A stretch of DNA of 64,000 nt from an uncultured Burkholderiales bacterium (GTDB lineage Bacteria; Pseudomonadota; Gammaproteobacteria; Burkholderiales; Burkholderiaceae): NCBI GenBank assembly GCA_946480465.1, contig CAMLJY010000015.1, forward strand, positions 1-64,000, read 5' to 3'. Under the pieces are notes generated by a model. The model did no database searches and was not told the origin of the DNA. It was given only the letters and a program-made list of their open reading frames with translations. Shown in pieces: positions 44,842 through 53,618 of the stretch. The translations under genes and the position numbers were made by a program. Within the stretch, counting starts at the first letter, position 1, and the number at the start of each line of letters is the position of its first letter.

Positions 44842-47526
44842 TCATGAGTGCGGCCACTCCACCCCCTCCCCCACCGGCACCTCCGGCACCTCCGGCAAGG
44901 GCGGCAACGGCAGCGCCGCCACCACCGGCGCCGGCGGCAGCGTCGCCGCCGGGGATGAAGGCGGCACGGCCGGCCGCGGCGGCGGCGCCAGCGGCCGCTC
45001 CGGCACCGACCGCTCGCCGGGCACGAAGAACGGCAAGGGCACCGCCGGCCGGGCCGGCTCCGGGCGTGGTGGCAGCGGCAGCGGCACCGGCACCGACCGC
45101 CGCTCGCTCCACTGCATCTCCATCAGCCGCTCCGCCGGCCCGGGCGTTCCGGTCGCCTCGGGCAAGGGCCCCAGCGCCCCGTCCGGCACCGGCACCAGCG
45201 TCGCCAGTTCCGGCAATTCCTCTTCTTCCGGCATCGGCGGCGGCTCCGGCGGCGGTGGCGGGCTCGGGAAGCGTTCCTTCAGGTCGATCAGCCGCGCGTC
45301 GCCCGCGGCCTTCATGAAGTCGCCGACGATCAGCAGCGCATTGCGCCCGCCCTGGCCCCACTGGTTGCTGCGCATCGTCACCCGCTGGTCGTTGAAGCCG
45401 ACCCAGGCGCCCATGACGATGTCCGGCCGCATGGCCATGAACCAGCCGTCGGCATTGCGCTGCGAGGTGCCGGTCTTGCCCGCCACGTCGGCCTTGATGC
45501 CGAACCTGCTGCGCAGCTGCCCGCCGGTGCCGTAGTTGATGGTGTCGCGCAGCATGTCGACCAGCTCGACCATGTGCGGCTCGGGCAGCACGCGCTGCGG
45601 TGCCGAGGTGAAGCGCGCCACCTCGTGCCCGTTGCGGTCGGTGATGTGGGTGATGACGCGCGGCTCGCGCCGCACGCCCAGCGCGGCCATGGTGCCGTAG
45701 GCGCCGGCCAGCTCCATCAGCGTGACCGGGCTGGTGCCCAGCGCGAGCGACGGCACGGCCTGCAGCTCGGCCTTCACGATGCCGAGCGAGCGGGCATAGC
45801 TGATCACGCTCTGCGGACCGATCTCCATCATCAGCTGCGCGGTGATGGTGTTCTTCGAGCGCGCCAGGCCCTGGCGCAGCGTCAGCGGTTCGTAGGTCGC
45901 GCCGCTCATGTCGGTGGGCGACCAGGTCGTGCCGTCGCCCATGGCCACCTGCGGCGGCTCGTCGAAGTAGCTGCGGTCCTGGGGCATGCCGCCGAGCAGG
46001 GCCGCGCCGTAGACGAACGGCTTGAAGGTGGAGCCGGGCTGGCGCAGCGCCTGGCCCACGTGGTCGAACTGGTCCACCGCCGCATCCCGGCTGCCGACAT
46101 AGGCCAGCACCTCGCCGGATCGGGGATCGAGCGCGATGAAGCCCGCCTCCAGCCGCGTCTTCGCGAGCCGCGCGGCGCGCATCGCGGCGCGGTCGGCCAG
46201 CGCGATGCGCAGCGCCTGCTCGCCGGGCAGGCCGCGCTCGCGCGCCTGCCTGTAGGCCGGCGTCTCGCGCGCCACCTCGGCCAGCAGCGCCGGCTGCTGC
46301 TGCCAGTAGTAGGCGAAGGCCTCGTCCGCCTTCAGCGCCCCGCGGGCCGGCGGGCCGCTGCGCAGGCCGGCGCGGCTCCACTCGCTGCCGGCCACCGCTT
46401 GCAGCAGGTCGCCCTGGCGCTGCACGGCCTGCTCGGCCAGCGCCTGCAAACGCGTGTCCAGCGTGGTGTGCACGGTCAGGCCCTCGCTGTGCGGGTCGAT
46501 GTTGCGCGACTCCGCCCACTGCATCAGCTCGGCCCGCACCAGCCGGGTGAAATGCGGGCCGGCGGCCGGCCCCAGGTCCTGCCGCGCCACGCGGGTGGGC
46601 AGCGGCTGCCCGGCGGCGCGCCGGCGCGCGGCGGCGTCGATCGCGCCCTCGCGCTCCATCAGCGCCAGCACCAGGTTGCGGCGCTGCTTCGCGCGTTCGG
46701 GCGCGCCCAGCGGGTCGTAGCGCTTCGGGCCCTTGAGCATCGCGACCAGCAGCGCGGCCTCGTGCAGGTCGACCTGGGACGCTGACTTTCCGAAATAGGT
46801 GCGGGCAGCCATCTCGACGCCGGTGACGCGGTACGGGAAGTGCACGTGGTTCATGTACAGCGCCAGGATCTCGTCCTTGCCGTAGGCGCGCTCGATCTTC
46901 AGCGCCAGCGTCAGTTCGCGCAGCTTGCGCAGCAGCGAACGTTCGTTGCCGATGCGCTGGGGAAACAGGTTGCGCGCCAGCTGCTGCGTCAGCGTGGAAG
47001 CGCCTTGCACGTCGCCGGCCAGGCTTTCCCAGGCCGCCACGCACAGGCGCCGGGTGTCGACGCCCCAGTGCTCGTAGAAGCGCCGGTCCTCGGTGGCCAG
47101 CAGCGCCTGCACCAGCGCGGGCGACACCTCCCGCAGCGTCACCGGCTGCTGGATGCGCTCGCCCAGCGTTTCCAGCAGCACGCCGTCGGCGGAGACGATG
47201 CGGGTCGGCCGCACCGCGGCCTGCGTGGCGACGCTCAGGGCATCGGGCGTGGTGCGCACCAGCCACCAGGCGCCCAGGCCGCCCAGCAGCAGCAGCGGCA
47301 GCAGGATCACGACCATCCAGCCGCCGATGCGCAGCACGGCAAAGCGCAGCGCGGCCCGGCGGGCTTCGTCGCCCAGCCAGGCGCGCCAGCGCGGCGTCGC
47401 GTCCGTGGCGTCCTTTGCGTCCGTGGCGGCAACGGCCCGGTCATCGGCCGCGCGGACCTGGGCAGGCTCCGGCGATGCGCCGGCGGCAGCCACGTCGTCG
47501 GCGGGGGGCGTGGGAGGCTGGGTCAC
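44842..47526 (-). CDS. Bifunctional penicillin-binding protein (class A, PBP1-type)
   Basis: This 894-aa enzyme polymerises and cross-links peptidoglycan. The GTG at 47526 is preceded by AGGAG. A cytosolic Ala-rich tail and one transmembrane helix (WMVVILLPLLLLGGLGAWWLV) precede the transglycosylase domain with ATEDRRFYEHWGVD and GASTLTQQLARN. The transpeptidase domain has PGSTFKPF (SxxK, Ser near 497), ARSKNTITAQL (SxN) and VAGKTGTSQRNADGWF (KTG). The last ~140 residues are very Pro-rich (PSPPPPPEPPPMPEE and similar), longer than in typical PBP1 proteins. Confidence 0.93.
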   Translation of the reverse strand: MTQPPTPPADDVAAAGASPEPAQVRAADDRAVAATDAKDATDATPRWRAWLGDEARRAALRFAVLRIGGWMVVILLPLLLLGGLGAWWLVRTTPDALSVATQAAVRPTRIVSADGVLLETLGERIQQPVTLREVSPALVQALLATEDRRFYEHWGVDTRRLCVAAWESLAGDVQGASTLTQQLARNLFPQRIGNERSLLRKLRELTLALKIERAYGKDEILALYMNHVHFPYRVTGVEMAARTYFGKSASQVDLHEAALLVAMLKGPKRYDPLGAPERAKQRRNLVLALMEREGAIDAAARRRAAGQPLPTRVARQDLGPAAGPHFTRLVRAELMQWAESRNIDPHSEGLTVHTTLDTRLQALAEQAVQRQGDLLQAVAGSEWSRAGLRSGPPARGALKADEAFAYYWQQQPALLAEVARETPAYRQARERGLPGEQALRIALADRAAMRAARLAKTRLEAGFIALDPRSGEVLAYVGSRDAAVDQFDHVGQALRQPGSTFKPFVYGAALLGGMPQDRSYFDEPPQVAMGDGTTWSPTDMSGATYEPLTLRQGLARSKNTITAQLMMEIGPQSVISYARSLGIVKAELQAVPSLALGTSPVTLMELAGAYGTMAALGVRREPRVITHITDRNGHEVARFTSAPQRVLPEPHMVELVDMLRDTINYGTGGQLRSRFGIKADVAGKTGTSQRNADGWFMAMRPDIVMGAWVGFNDQRVTMRSNQWGQGGRNALLIVGDFMKAAGDARLIDLKERFPSPPPPPEPPPMPEEEELPELATLVPVPDGALGPLPEATGTPGPAERLMEMQWSERRSVPVPLPLPPRPEPARPAVPLPFFVPGERSVPERPLAPPPRPAVPPSSPAATLPPAPVVAALPLPPLPEVPEVPVGEGVEWPHS

Positions 47527-47646
47527 GATGGGGCTCCTGGCGGCACGAACCGCGGTGCACGCCGCGGTTCTTGGACTGCGCCCGATGTTCCGTGCCCCGC
47601 CCGCGGAAGTCGTTCGGGCGATACCGCGGCCGCATGTGGGCTGGCT

Positions 47647-47653
47647 CCTACAG
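47647..47653 (+). promoter_or_regulatory. CCTACAG motif upstream of thioredoxin-like gene
   Basis: CTCCTACAGCGCC lies 112 bases before the thioredoxin-like start, in the divergent region shared with the penicillin-binding protein gene. It is one of several recurrences of this motif in the window. Confidence 0.25.
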
Positions 47654-47764
47654 CGCCTCCCGCAGGGCCGCGCGGCCACGCCGCGGCCAGGGGTTTCATC
47701 CGCGGAACGATGATCGCGCAGGCTCGATCCACCACCGGAGAATCGCGCCACCAGGAGAACCCCG

Positions 47765-48088
47765 ATGACCTACAGCTCCCAGGAACCGACCCGCGCCGAG
47801 GTCGATGCGCTGCCCGGCGCCACCGTGCTCGAGTTCGGCGCCAACTGGTGCGGCATCTGCGCCGCCGCCCAGCCGGCCATCACCGCCGCGCTGCAATCGC
47901 AGCCGGGCCTGCGCCACCTGAAGATCGAAGACGGCCCCGGCCGGCCGCTGGGCCGCTCGTTCAAGATCAAGCTCTGGCCGACGCTGGTCTTCCTGCTCGA
48001 CGGCCGCGAGCTGGAACGGGTGGTGCGCCCGGGTGATCGCGCCGAGATCACCGAGGCCCTGCAGCGCCAGGCCGCGCACGCCGGCTGA
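47765..48088 (+). CDS. Thioredoxin family protein
   Basis: This 107-aa cytosolic thioredoxin-fold protein has the redox motif [11 protein letters not shown] (CxxC near residues 30-33; CGIC instead of CGPC). The conserved cis-Pro segment is [15 protein letters not shown], followed by [15 protein letters not shown]. It could act as a disulfide reductase or in stress defence. The ATG follows AGGAG with normal spacing. It is divergent from the penicillin-binding protein gene. Confidence 0.88.
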   Translation: MTYSSQEPTRAEVDALPGATVLEFGANWCGICAAAQPAITAALQSQPGLRHLKIEDGPGRPLGRSFKIKLWPTLVFLLDGRELERVVRPGDRAEITEALQRQAAHAG

Positions 48089-48452
48089 GAGCGACGCACC
48101 GCCCAAGAAGGAAGCGATAGGAAGCGAAGGCAGCGGTAGGCAGCGGCAGGCAGCGCTGCCGGACCCGCGAACCGGCACCGGGATGGCGCGCCACCGCGGC
48201 CGGCCCGGCGGCGCGCCGCGCTGGTATCACGTCAAATACGCGTCCATGGACACCGCACCCGGCGCTGCACCGGCCGGCTGCAAGATCACCGGTGCGCGAA
48301 CCGCACGGACGACGCGGGCCGCCGCGGGAAACCCGGGTGGTGACGATTGGCTACAGGCGTCGGACGAGGCCGACAAGCGGACGGCGCCCGCGCTTGCAGC
48401 GCAGCGGCGCACCGCGGCACAGACTGGGCCACGCCCACCCGGAGAACGTCCC
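48089..48452. other. Intergenic region with purine-rich short repeats
   Basis: These 364 bases between the thioredoxin-like gene and the dehydrogenase begin with short direct repeats (GGAAGCGATAGGAAGCGAAGG, then GGCAGCGGTAGGCAGCGGC). The dehydrogenase frame is open from about 48246, but the residues there lack any signal-peptide look and are poorly coding. A CTACAG occurs near 48352. I see no RNA gene. Confidence 0.5.
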
Positions 48453-49826
48453 GTGCCGTCCCGCCTGCCTGTCCCCGCGGCCGTGAAGCGCCCGCGCCGG
48501 TCCGCCCGGGGACTGGCCTGGTCCTGTGGCGTGGCCGCCGCGGTGCTGGCGCTGGCCGGCTGCGGCGAGTCGGCCAAGCTGCCTTTCGAGGCCGGCACCG
48601 GCCCCGATCCGCAGCTGCCCAAGCCCAGGCACACGCTGGTGCCGACGGTGAAGGTCGCCGAGGCCATCGGCTGGACCGGCAACGCCACGCCGCAGGCGGC
48701 CGCGGGCACGCAGGTCAGCGCCTTCGCGAAGGACCTGCAGCACCCGCGCTGGCTGCACGTGCTGCCCAACGGCGACGTGCTGGTGGCCGAATCGAACGCG
48801 CCGCCCAAGGGCGAGGACGCGCCCGGCGGCATCAGGGCCTGGTTCATGAAGAAGATGATGGCCAAGGCCGGCGCCGGCGTGCCCAGCGCCAACCGCATCA
48901 CGCTGCTGCGCGATGCCGATGGCGACGGCGTGGCCGAGGCGCGCTCGGTGCTGCTGTCCAACCTGTACTCGCCCTTCGGCATGGCGCTGGTCGGCAGCGA
49001 CCTCTACGTCGCGAACGCCGACGCGATCCTGCGCTTTCCCTATACCGAAGGCGCCACGTCCATCAGCGGGCCGGGCCAGAAGCTGACCGACCTGCCGGGC
49101 GGGCCGCTGAACCACCACTGGACCAAGAACATCATCGCCAGCCGCGACGGCACCAGGCTGTACGCCACCGTCGGCTCCAACAGCAACGTGGCCGAGCACG
49201 GCATGCAGATGGAAGAAGGCCGCGCCGCGATCTGGGAGGTGGACCTGAAGAGCGGCGCCAAGCGCCTCTTCGCCACCGGCCTGCGCAACCCCAACGGCCT
49301 GGCCTGGGAGCCCGGCACCGGCATGCTGTGGACGGTGGTGAACGAACGCGACGAACTGGGCAGCGACCTGGTGCCGGACTACCTGACCTCGGTGCGCGAC
49401 GGCGGCTTCTACGGCTGGCCGTACAGCTACTTCGGCCCGATCGTCGACGAGCGCGCCGTGCCGCCGCGGCCGGACCTGGTGGCCCAGGCGATCAAGCCCG
49501 ACTATGCGCTGGGCACGCACGTGGCGCCCCTGGGCCTGGCCATCACCGAAGGGCCGGCGGCGGTGTCGGCCGCCTTCCAGAACGGCATGTTCATCGGCCT
49601 GCATGGCTCGTGGAACCGCGACCCGCCCAGCGGCTACAAGGTCGTCTTCGTCCCCTTCGCCAACGGCCGGCCCAACGGCGCGCCGCTGGACGTGCTGACC
49701 GGCTTCCTCGACGGCGCAGGCAAGGCCCGGGGCCGGCCGGTCGGCGTGGCGCTGGACCGCAAGGGCGGGCTGCTGGTGGCCGACGACGTCGGCAACACCG
49801 TGTGGCGCGTGTCCGCGCAGCGCTGA
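48453..49826 (+). CDS. Sorbosone dehydrogenase-type (PQQ/beta-propeller) lipoprotein
   Basis: This 457-aa protein starts at a GTG with GGAG 9-12 bases upstream; the longer frame lacks a signal peptide at its start. A lipobox-like LALAGCGE puts the lipid Cys near residue 36. The mature part is a six-bladed propeller: [85 protein letters not shown] and [17 protein letters not shown]. It matches the L-sorbosone/glucose dehydrogenase family that uses PQQ to oxidise sugars in the periplasm. The actual substrate is unknown. Confidence 0.88.
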   Translation: MPSRLPVPAAVKRPRRSARGLAWSCGVAAAVLALAGCGESAKLPFEAGTGPDPQLPKPRHTLVPTVKVAEAIGWTGNATPQAAAGTQVSAFAKDLQHPRWLHVLPNGDVLVAESNAPPKGEDAPGGIRAWFMKKMMAKAGAGVPSANRITLLRDADGDGVAEARSVLLSNLYSPFGMALVGSDLYVANADAILRFPYTEGATSISGPGQKLTDLPGGPLNHHWTKNIIASRDGTRLYATVGSNSNVAEHGMQMEEGRAAIWEVDLKSGAKRLFATGLRNPNGLAWEPGTGMLWTVVNERDELGSDLVPDYLTSVRDGGFYGWPYSYFGPIVDERAVPPRPDLVAQAIKPDYALGTHVAPLGLAITEGPAAVSAAFQNGMFIGLHGSWNRDPPSGYKVVFVPFANGRPNGAPLDVLTGFLDGAGKARGRPVGVALDRKGGLLVADDVGNTVWRVSAQR

Positions 49827-49859
49827 AGCCTTTGCATCGATCCCCACATCGCGCCCGCC

Positions 49860-52472
49860 ATGAACCCCACCCCGATCGCCGCCTTCGGCGCGCTGCCGGT
49901 GCCCAGCGCCGCCCTGCCGCCCACCCTCGCCTTGCCGGGCCTGGACGAGCCGGCCACACGGCGCGCGCTGGCCGAGCGCGAACTCTTCAGCCGCCTGCTG
50001 GAAAGCAGCGGCGAGTTCGCGGCCGTCTGCGGCCCCGACGGGCGCCTGTCCTTCGTCAACCCCGGCTGGCTGCCCAAGGTGGGGCTGGTGACGCGCGCGC
50101 AGGCGCTGGAGCTGCCCTTGTCCGAGCACGTGGCCGAGCCGGACCGCGGCGAGGCGCTGGCCCAGGTGCTGGCCGAGGCGCGCGAGCGCGCGCAAGCCCG
50201 GGCCGAACTGCGCTTTCGCCACTTCGCCGGCGGCGCCGCGCCCTGGGTGCTGCTGAACGTGCACCTGCTGCGCGACGAACAGGGCCAGCCGGCCGGCTTC
50301 GGCCTGGTCGGCGTCGACATCACCGAGCGCAAACGGGTCGAGCTGGCCCTGGCCACCGAGAAGGCCATCCTCGAGAAGATCGCGCTGCGCGCCCCGTTGC
50401 ACGAGGTGCTGGAGCAGCTGGCCCACAGCGTCGAGGCGCAGAGCGACAGCGGCATGCTGTGCTCGGTGCTATTGGCCGATGCGAGCGGCCGCCGCCTGCT
50501 GCACGGCGCCGCGCCCAGCCTGCCGGCGGCCTACAACACCGCCATCCACGGCATCGAGATCGGCCCCGGCGTCGGCTCCTGCGGCAGCGCGGCCTTCGAG
50601 CGGCGGCCGGTCTTCGTCACCGACGTCGCGAGCGACCCGCGCTGGGCCGCCTTCCTGCCGCTGGCGCAGGAGCACGGCCTGGGTGCCTGCTGCTCGATGC
50701 CGGTGCTGGCCAGCGACGGCCGGCTGCTGGGCACGGTGGCGATGTACTACCGCCATGCGCACACGCCCGGCACCGCCGACGTGGCGCTGATCCGCAATGC
50801 CGGGCACCTCGCGGCCATCGCGATCGAGCGCGTCCGCGACGAGCGCGAGCGCCGCGGCAGCGAGGCGCGCTTCCGCACGCTGGCCGATGCGATCCCGCAC
50901 ATCGTCTGGACCGCCGACGCCGAGGGCGGCTGGGACTACGCCAACGAGCGCTGGTCCGCCTACACCGGCGACCTGTGCACGTCCGACGCGGGCGAGCCCG
51001 GCCGCATCGACTGGCTGGCCCAGGTGCACCCCGAGGACCACGACGGCGCCGCACGCCAGTGGCGCGAGAGCCTGGCCGCGGGCCAGCCCTGCCTGATCGA
51101 ACTGCGCCTGCGCGCCAAGAGCGGCGAGCCCCGCTGGCACCAGCTGCGCGCGCTGCCGCTGGCCGACGAAGGCGGCGCGGCGCAGCGCTGGATCGGCACC
51201 TGCACCGACATCGAGGACGACCGCCGCCTGGCGCAGGAACGCGAGGAACTGCTGGCGGCCGAGCGCAACGCGCGCGGCGAGATCGAGCGCGCGATGCGCC
51301 TGCGCGACGACTTCGTCGCGACGCTGAGCCATGAGCTGCGCACGCCGCTGACCTCGATCATCGGCTGGACTGCGGTGCTGCGGCGCGCGCCGCCGGACGG
51401 GCCCACGCTGCAGCGCGCCATCGACGTCATCGACCGCAACGCGCGGCTGCAGACGCAGATGGTGGAGGACCTGCTGGACATGAGCCGCATCCTCTCCGGC
51501 AAGCTGCGGCTGGAGGTGCAGCGCCTGGACCTGGCGCCGGTGATCGAGGCGGCGATCGACACCGTGCGCCCCGCCGCCGAGGCCAAGGGCGTGAAGCTGC
51601 TGCCGGTGTTCGGCTCCGCCGGCATCGTGCGCGGCGACCCGGCACGGCTGCAGCAGGTGGTGTGGAACCTGCTGAGCAATGCCATCAAGTTCACGCCGCG
51701 CGGCGGCCGGGTGCAGCTGGTCCACCGGCGGGTCGACAGCCACGTCGAGGTCAGCGTGATCGACACCGGCCAGGGCATTGCGCCGGAGTTCCTGCCCCAC
51801 GTGTTCGACCGCTTCCGCCAGGCAGACAGCTCGATAACGCGCCAGAAGGGCGGCCTCGGGCTGGGCCTGTCGATCGTGCGCAGCATCGTCGAGATGCACG
51901 GTGGCACCGTGGGGGCGCACAGCACGGGCGAGGGCCAGGGCGCCACGTTCAGCGTGCGCCTGCCGCTGGCGGTGCTGCACGAGCCCGCACCTGCGTCCGA
52001 CACCGGGGAGCCCGGCACCGCGCCGGCGGCCGAGCGCGGGCCCGGCCTGCACCTGCTGTCCGGCCTGTCGCTGCTGGTGCTGGACGACGACACCGACTCG
52101 CGCGACCTGGTCGCGCGCGTGCTCAGCGACGAAGGCGCGCAGGTGCACGCCGCGGCGTCCGCGGCCGAGGCGCTGGACCTGCTGCAGGCGCAGGCCGCCG
52201 CCGGCACGCCGGTGAACGCGCTGCTGAGCGACATCGGCCTGCCCGGCGAGGACGGCTACAGCTTCATCCGCAAGGTGCGCCGCCTGGGCACGCCCAGCGC
52301 CCGGGTCACCGCCATCGCGCTGACCGCGCTGGCCCGCAGCGAAGACCGCCGCCGTGCACTGATGGCCGGCTTCCAGACCCACGTGGCCAAGCCGGTGGAC
52401 CCGGCCGAGCTGGTGGCCGTGGTGGCCACGCTGTGCGGGCGCACCGGCATCGAATCACCGGCCGAACACTGA
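49860..52472 (+). CDS. Hybrid histidine kinase with PAS, GAF and receiver domains
   Basis: This 870-aa soluble kinase has no membrane segment. Order: PAS (about 35-150, SRLLESSGEFAAVCGPDGRL), GAF (about 165-320, IGPGVGSCGSAAF), a PAS domain (330-450, IPHIVWTADAEGGWDYANERW) and HisKA with ATLSHELRTPLTSIIGW (His near 493). A HATPase_c domain (NAIKFTPRGG, DTGQGIAPEF, GLGLGLSIVR) and a C-terminal receiver (VLDDDTDSRDLV, LLSDIGLPGEDGY with acceptor Asp, HVAKPVDPAEL) follow. It sits 33 bp after the dehydrogenase gene. Signal and partner unknown. Confidence 0.92.
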   Translation: MNPTPIAAFGALPVPSAALPPTLALPGLDEPATRRALAERELFSRLLESSGEFAAVCGPDGRLSFVNPGWLPKVGLVTRAQALELPLSEHVAEPDRGEALAQVLAEARERAQARAELRFRHFAGGAAPWVLLNVHLLRDEQGQPAGFGLVGVDITERKRVELALATEKAILEKIALRAPLHEVLEQLAHSVEAQSDSGMLCSVLLADASGRRLLHGAAPSLPAAYNTAIHGIEIGPGVGSCGSAAFERRPVFVTDVASDPRWAAFLPLAQEHGLGACCSMPVLASDGRLLGTVAMYYRHAHTPGTADVALIRNAGHLAAIAIERVRDERERRGSEARFRTLADAIPHIVWTADAEGGWDYANERWSAYTGDLCTSDAGEPGRIDWLAQVHPEDHDGAARQWRESLAAGQPCLIELRLRAKSGEPRWHQLRALPLADEGGAAQRWIGTCTDIEDDRRLAQEREELLAAERNARGEIERAMRLRDDFVATLSHELRTPLTSIIGWTAVLRRAPPDGPTLQRAIDVIDRNARLQTQMVEDLLDMSRILSGKLRLEVQRLDLAPVIEAAIDTVRPAAEAKGVKLLPVFGSAGIVRGDPARLQQVVWNLLSNAIKFTPRGGRVQLVHRRVDSHVEVSVIDTGQGIAPEFLPHVFDRFRQADSSITRQKGGLGLGLSIVRSIVEMHGGTVGAHSTGEGQGATFSVRLPLAVLHEPAPASDTGEPGTAPAAERGPGLHLLSGLSLLVLDDDTDSRDLVARVLSDEGAQVHAAASAAEALDLLQAQAAAGTPVNALLSDIGLPGEDGYSFIRKVRRLGTPSARVTAIALTALARSEDRRRALMAGFQTHVAKPVDPAELVAVVATLCGRTGIESPAEH

Positions 52473-52491
52473 CGCCGCCGCACGGCAGGCG

Positions 52492-53457
52492 TCATGCGGA
52501 CGCGGCGGCCGGCGCCCCGGCCTCGCGCGCGTCCCGCCAGGCCTGCACGGCCGGCGCGATCTGCTCCAGCCCGCGGAACGGCAACACCCCCGCCGGCGTG
52601 CGCCGGTGCAGCGCGGCGCAGGCGCCACCGGCCCACAGCGCGGTGCCGGGGGACAACTGGGCGCGCAGGTCCTTCAGGCCCTGCAGCGCCCGTTCAGCCT
52701 GGGTGGCGGACGACAGCGACAGCGCGACGACGTCGGCCTGCTGGCTGCGCGCCGCCTGGGCGATGTCGGGCACCGGCACCTGGGTGCCCAGGGACACGGT
52801 GGCGCACCCTTCCGTGGCCAGCAGGGCCTGCGCCATCAGCAGGCCCAGCGCGTGCTGCTCGCCGGGCAGCGTGGCCAGCAACACGCGCGGCGGCCGGCCG
52901 CCCGGCGGCAGCGACGCGAAAGCCGCGCGCAGCACCAGCTGAACCACCTCGGCATAGAGGTGCTCGCCGGCCACGCTGACCTCCCCGCGCGCCCAGGCCT
53001 CGCCCACCTCCGTCGTCAAGGGCGCCAGCACCTGCAGCACCAGCGCGCGCAGCCCAAGCGCCCCCAGCGCCTGCGACAGCGCGGCGCGCAGCGCCTCGGT
53101 CTGCTGGCCCGCGACCAGCCCCGCCAGTTCGCCCACGCGCCGATCGGCCGGCGCCGCCGCCATCGCCGCGGCCGCCCCGGCCCGGCCCGGACGCGACAGC
53201 AGCACCGCCAGTTCGTCCCCGCTCATCCGCATCAGGCCGCCAGGGCGGTGGCCCTGGTCGAGCAGGCGCTTGAGCACGCGCAGCCGCAGCACCTGCTCGT
53301 GCGGGTACATCCGTTCGCCCTGCGCGTCGCGCTCGGGCGCGGGAAAGCCATAGCGGCGCTCCCACACCCGCAGGGTGTCCTTGGGCAGGCCGGTGTCCCG
53401 CTCCACCGCGGCGATGGTCATCGGCGGCGGATCGGACGATGGGGAAGGAATCATCAT
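52492..53457 (-). CDS. MerR-type regulator with B12-binding domain (CarH/LitR photoreceptor-like)
   Basis: This 321-aa protein has an N-terminal MerR helix-turn-helix (TIAAVERDTGLPKDTLRVWERRYGFPAPERDAQGERMYP) and a C-terminal cobalamin-binding domain. The Wx9EH motif of CarH (W-ARGEVSVAG-EH, near residues 162-173) is exact, and PGEQHALGLLMAQALL supplies the ExHxxG histidine that ligates cobalt in that family. CarH/LitR proteins bind adenosylcobalamin, sit on DNA in the dark and release it in light. It is divergent from a chemoreceptor gene with two operator-like sites between them. The light-sensing role here is inference. Confidence 0.88.
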   Translation of the reverse strand: MMIPSPSSDPPPMTIAAVERDTGLPKDTLRVWERRYGFPAPERDAQGERMYPHEQVLRLRVLKRLLDQGHRPGGLMRMSGDELAVLLSRPGRAGAAAAMAAAPADRRVGELAGLVAGQQTEALRAALSQALGALGLRALVLQVLAPLTTEVGEAWARGEVSVAGEHLYAEVVQLVLRAAFASLPPGGRPPRVLLATLPGEQHALGLLMAQALLATEGCATVSLGTQVPVPDIAQAARSQQADVVALSLSSATQAERALQGLKDLRAQLSPGTALWAGGACAALHRRTPAGVLPFRGLEQIAPAVQAWRDAREAGAPAAASA

Positions 53458-53618
53458 TTAGTCTAGGACAAATATTCCACTCAATTACAAAGATTCCCCG
53501 CAATTCCGGCTGTTACGATCATTTTGTCCAGGACAAATAAGACACAGGACCGTTGGGGTTGGTGCGCGCCAGGACGCAGGGAGCCTTCGAGATCGACACG
53601 CACCGAGAAAGGGGCGAC
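53458..53618. promoter_or_regulatory. Divergent control region with two GTCYAGGACAAATA sites
   Basis: GTCTAGGACAAATA at 53461-53474 directly abuts the regulator's start, and GTCCAGGACAAATA at 53526-53539 lies 80 bases before the chemoreceptor start. The second is part of a perfect palindrome TTTGTCC-A-GGACAAA (53523-53537). The sites are exactly 65 bp apart, and the region is AT-rich for this genome. They are good candidate operators for the MerR/B12 regulator. Confidence 0.6.

Noticed and set aside
48033..48452. Longer start for the sorbosone-dehydrogenase-type protein
   Set aside because: The added 140 residues are Arg/Thr/Ala-rich and would bury the lipoprotein signal peptide; the GTG at 48453 has a good ribosome site.
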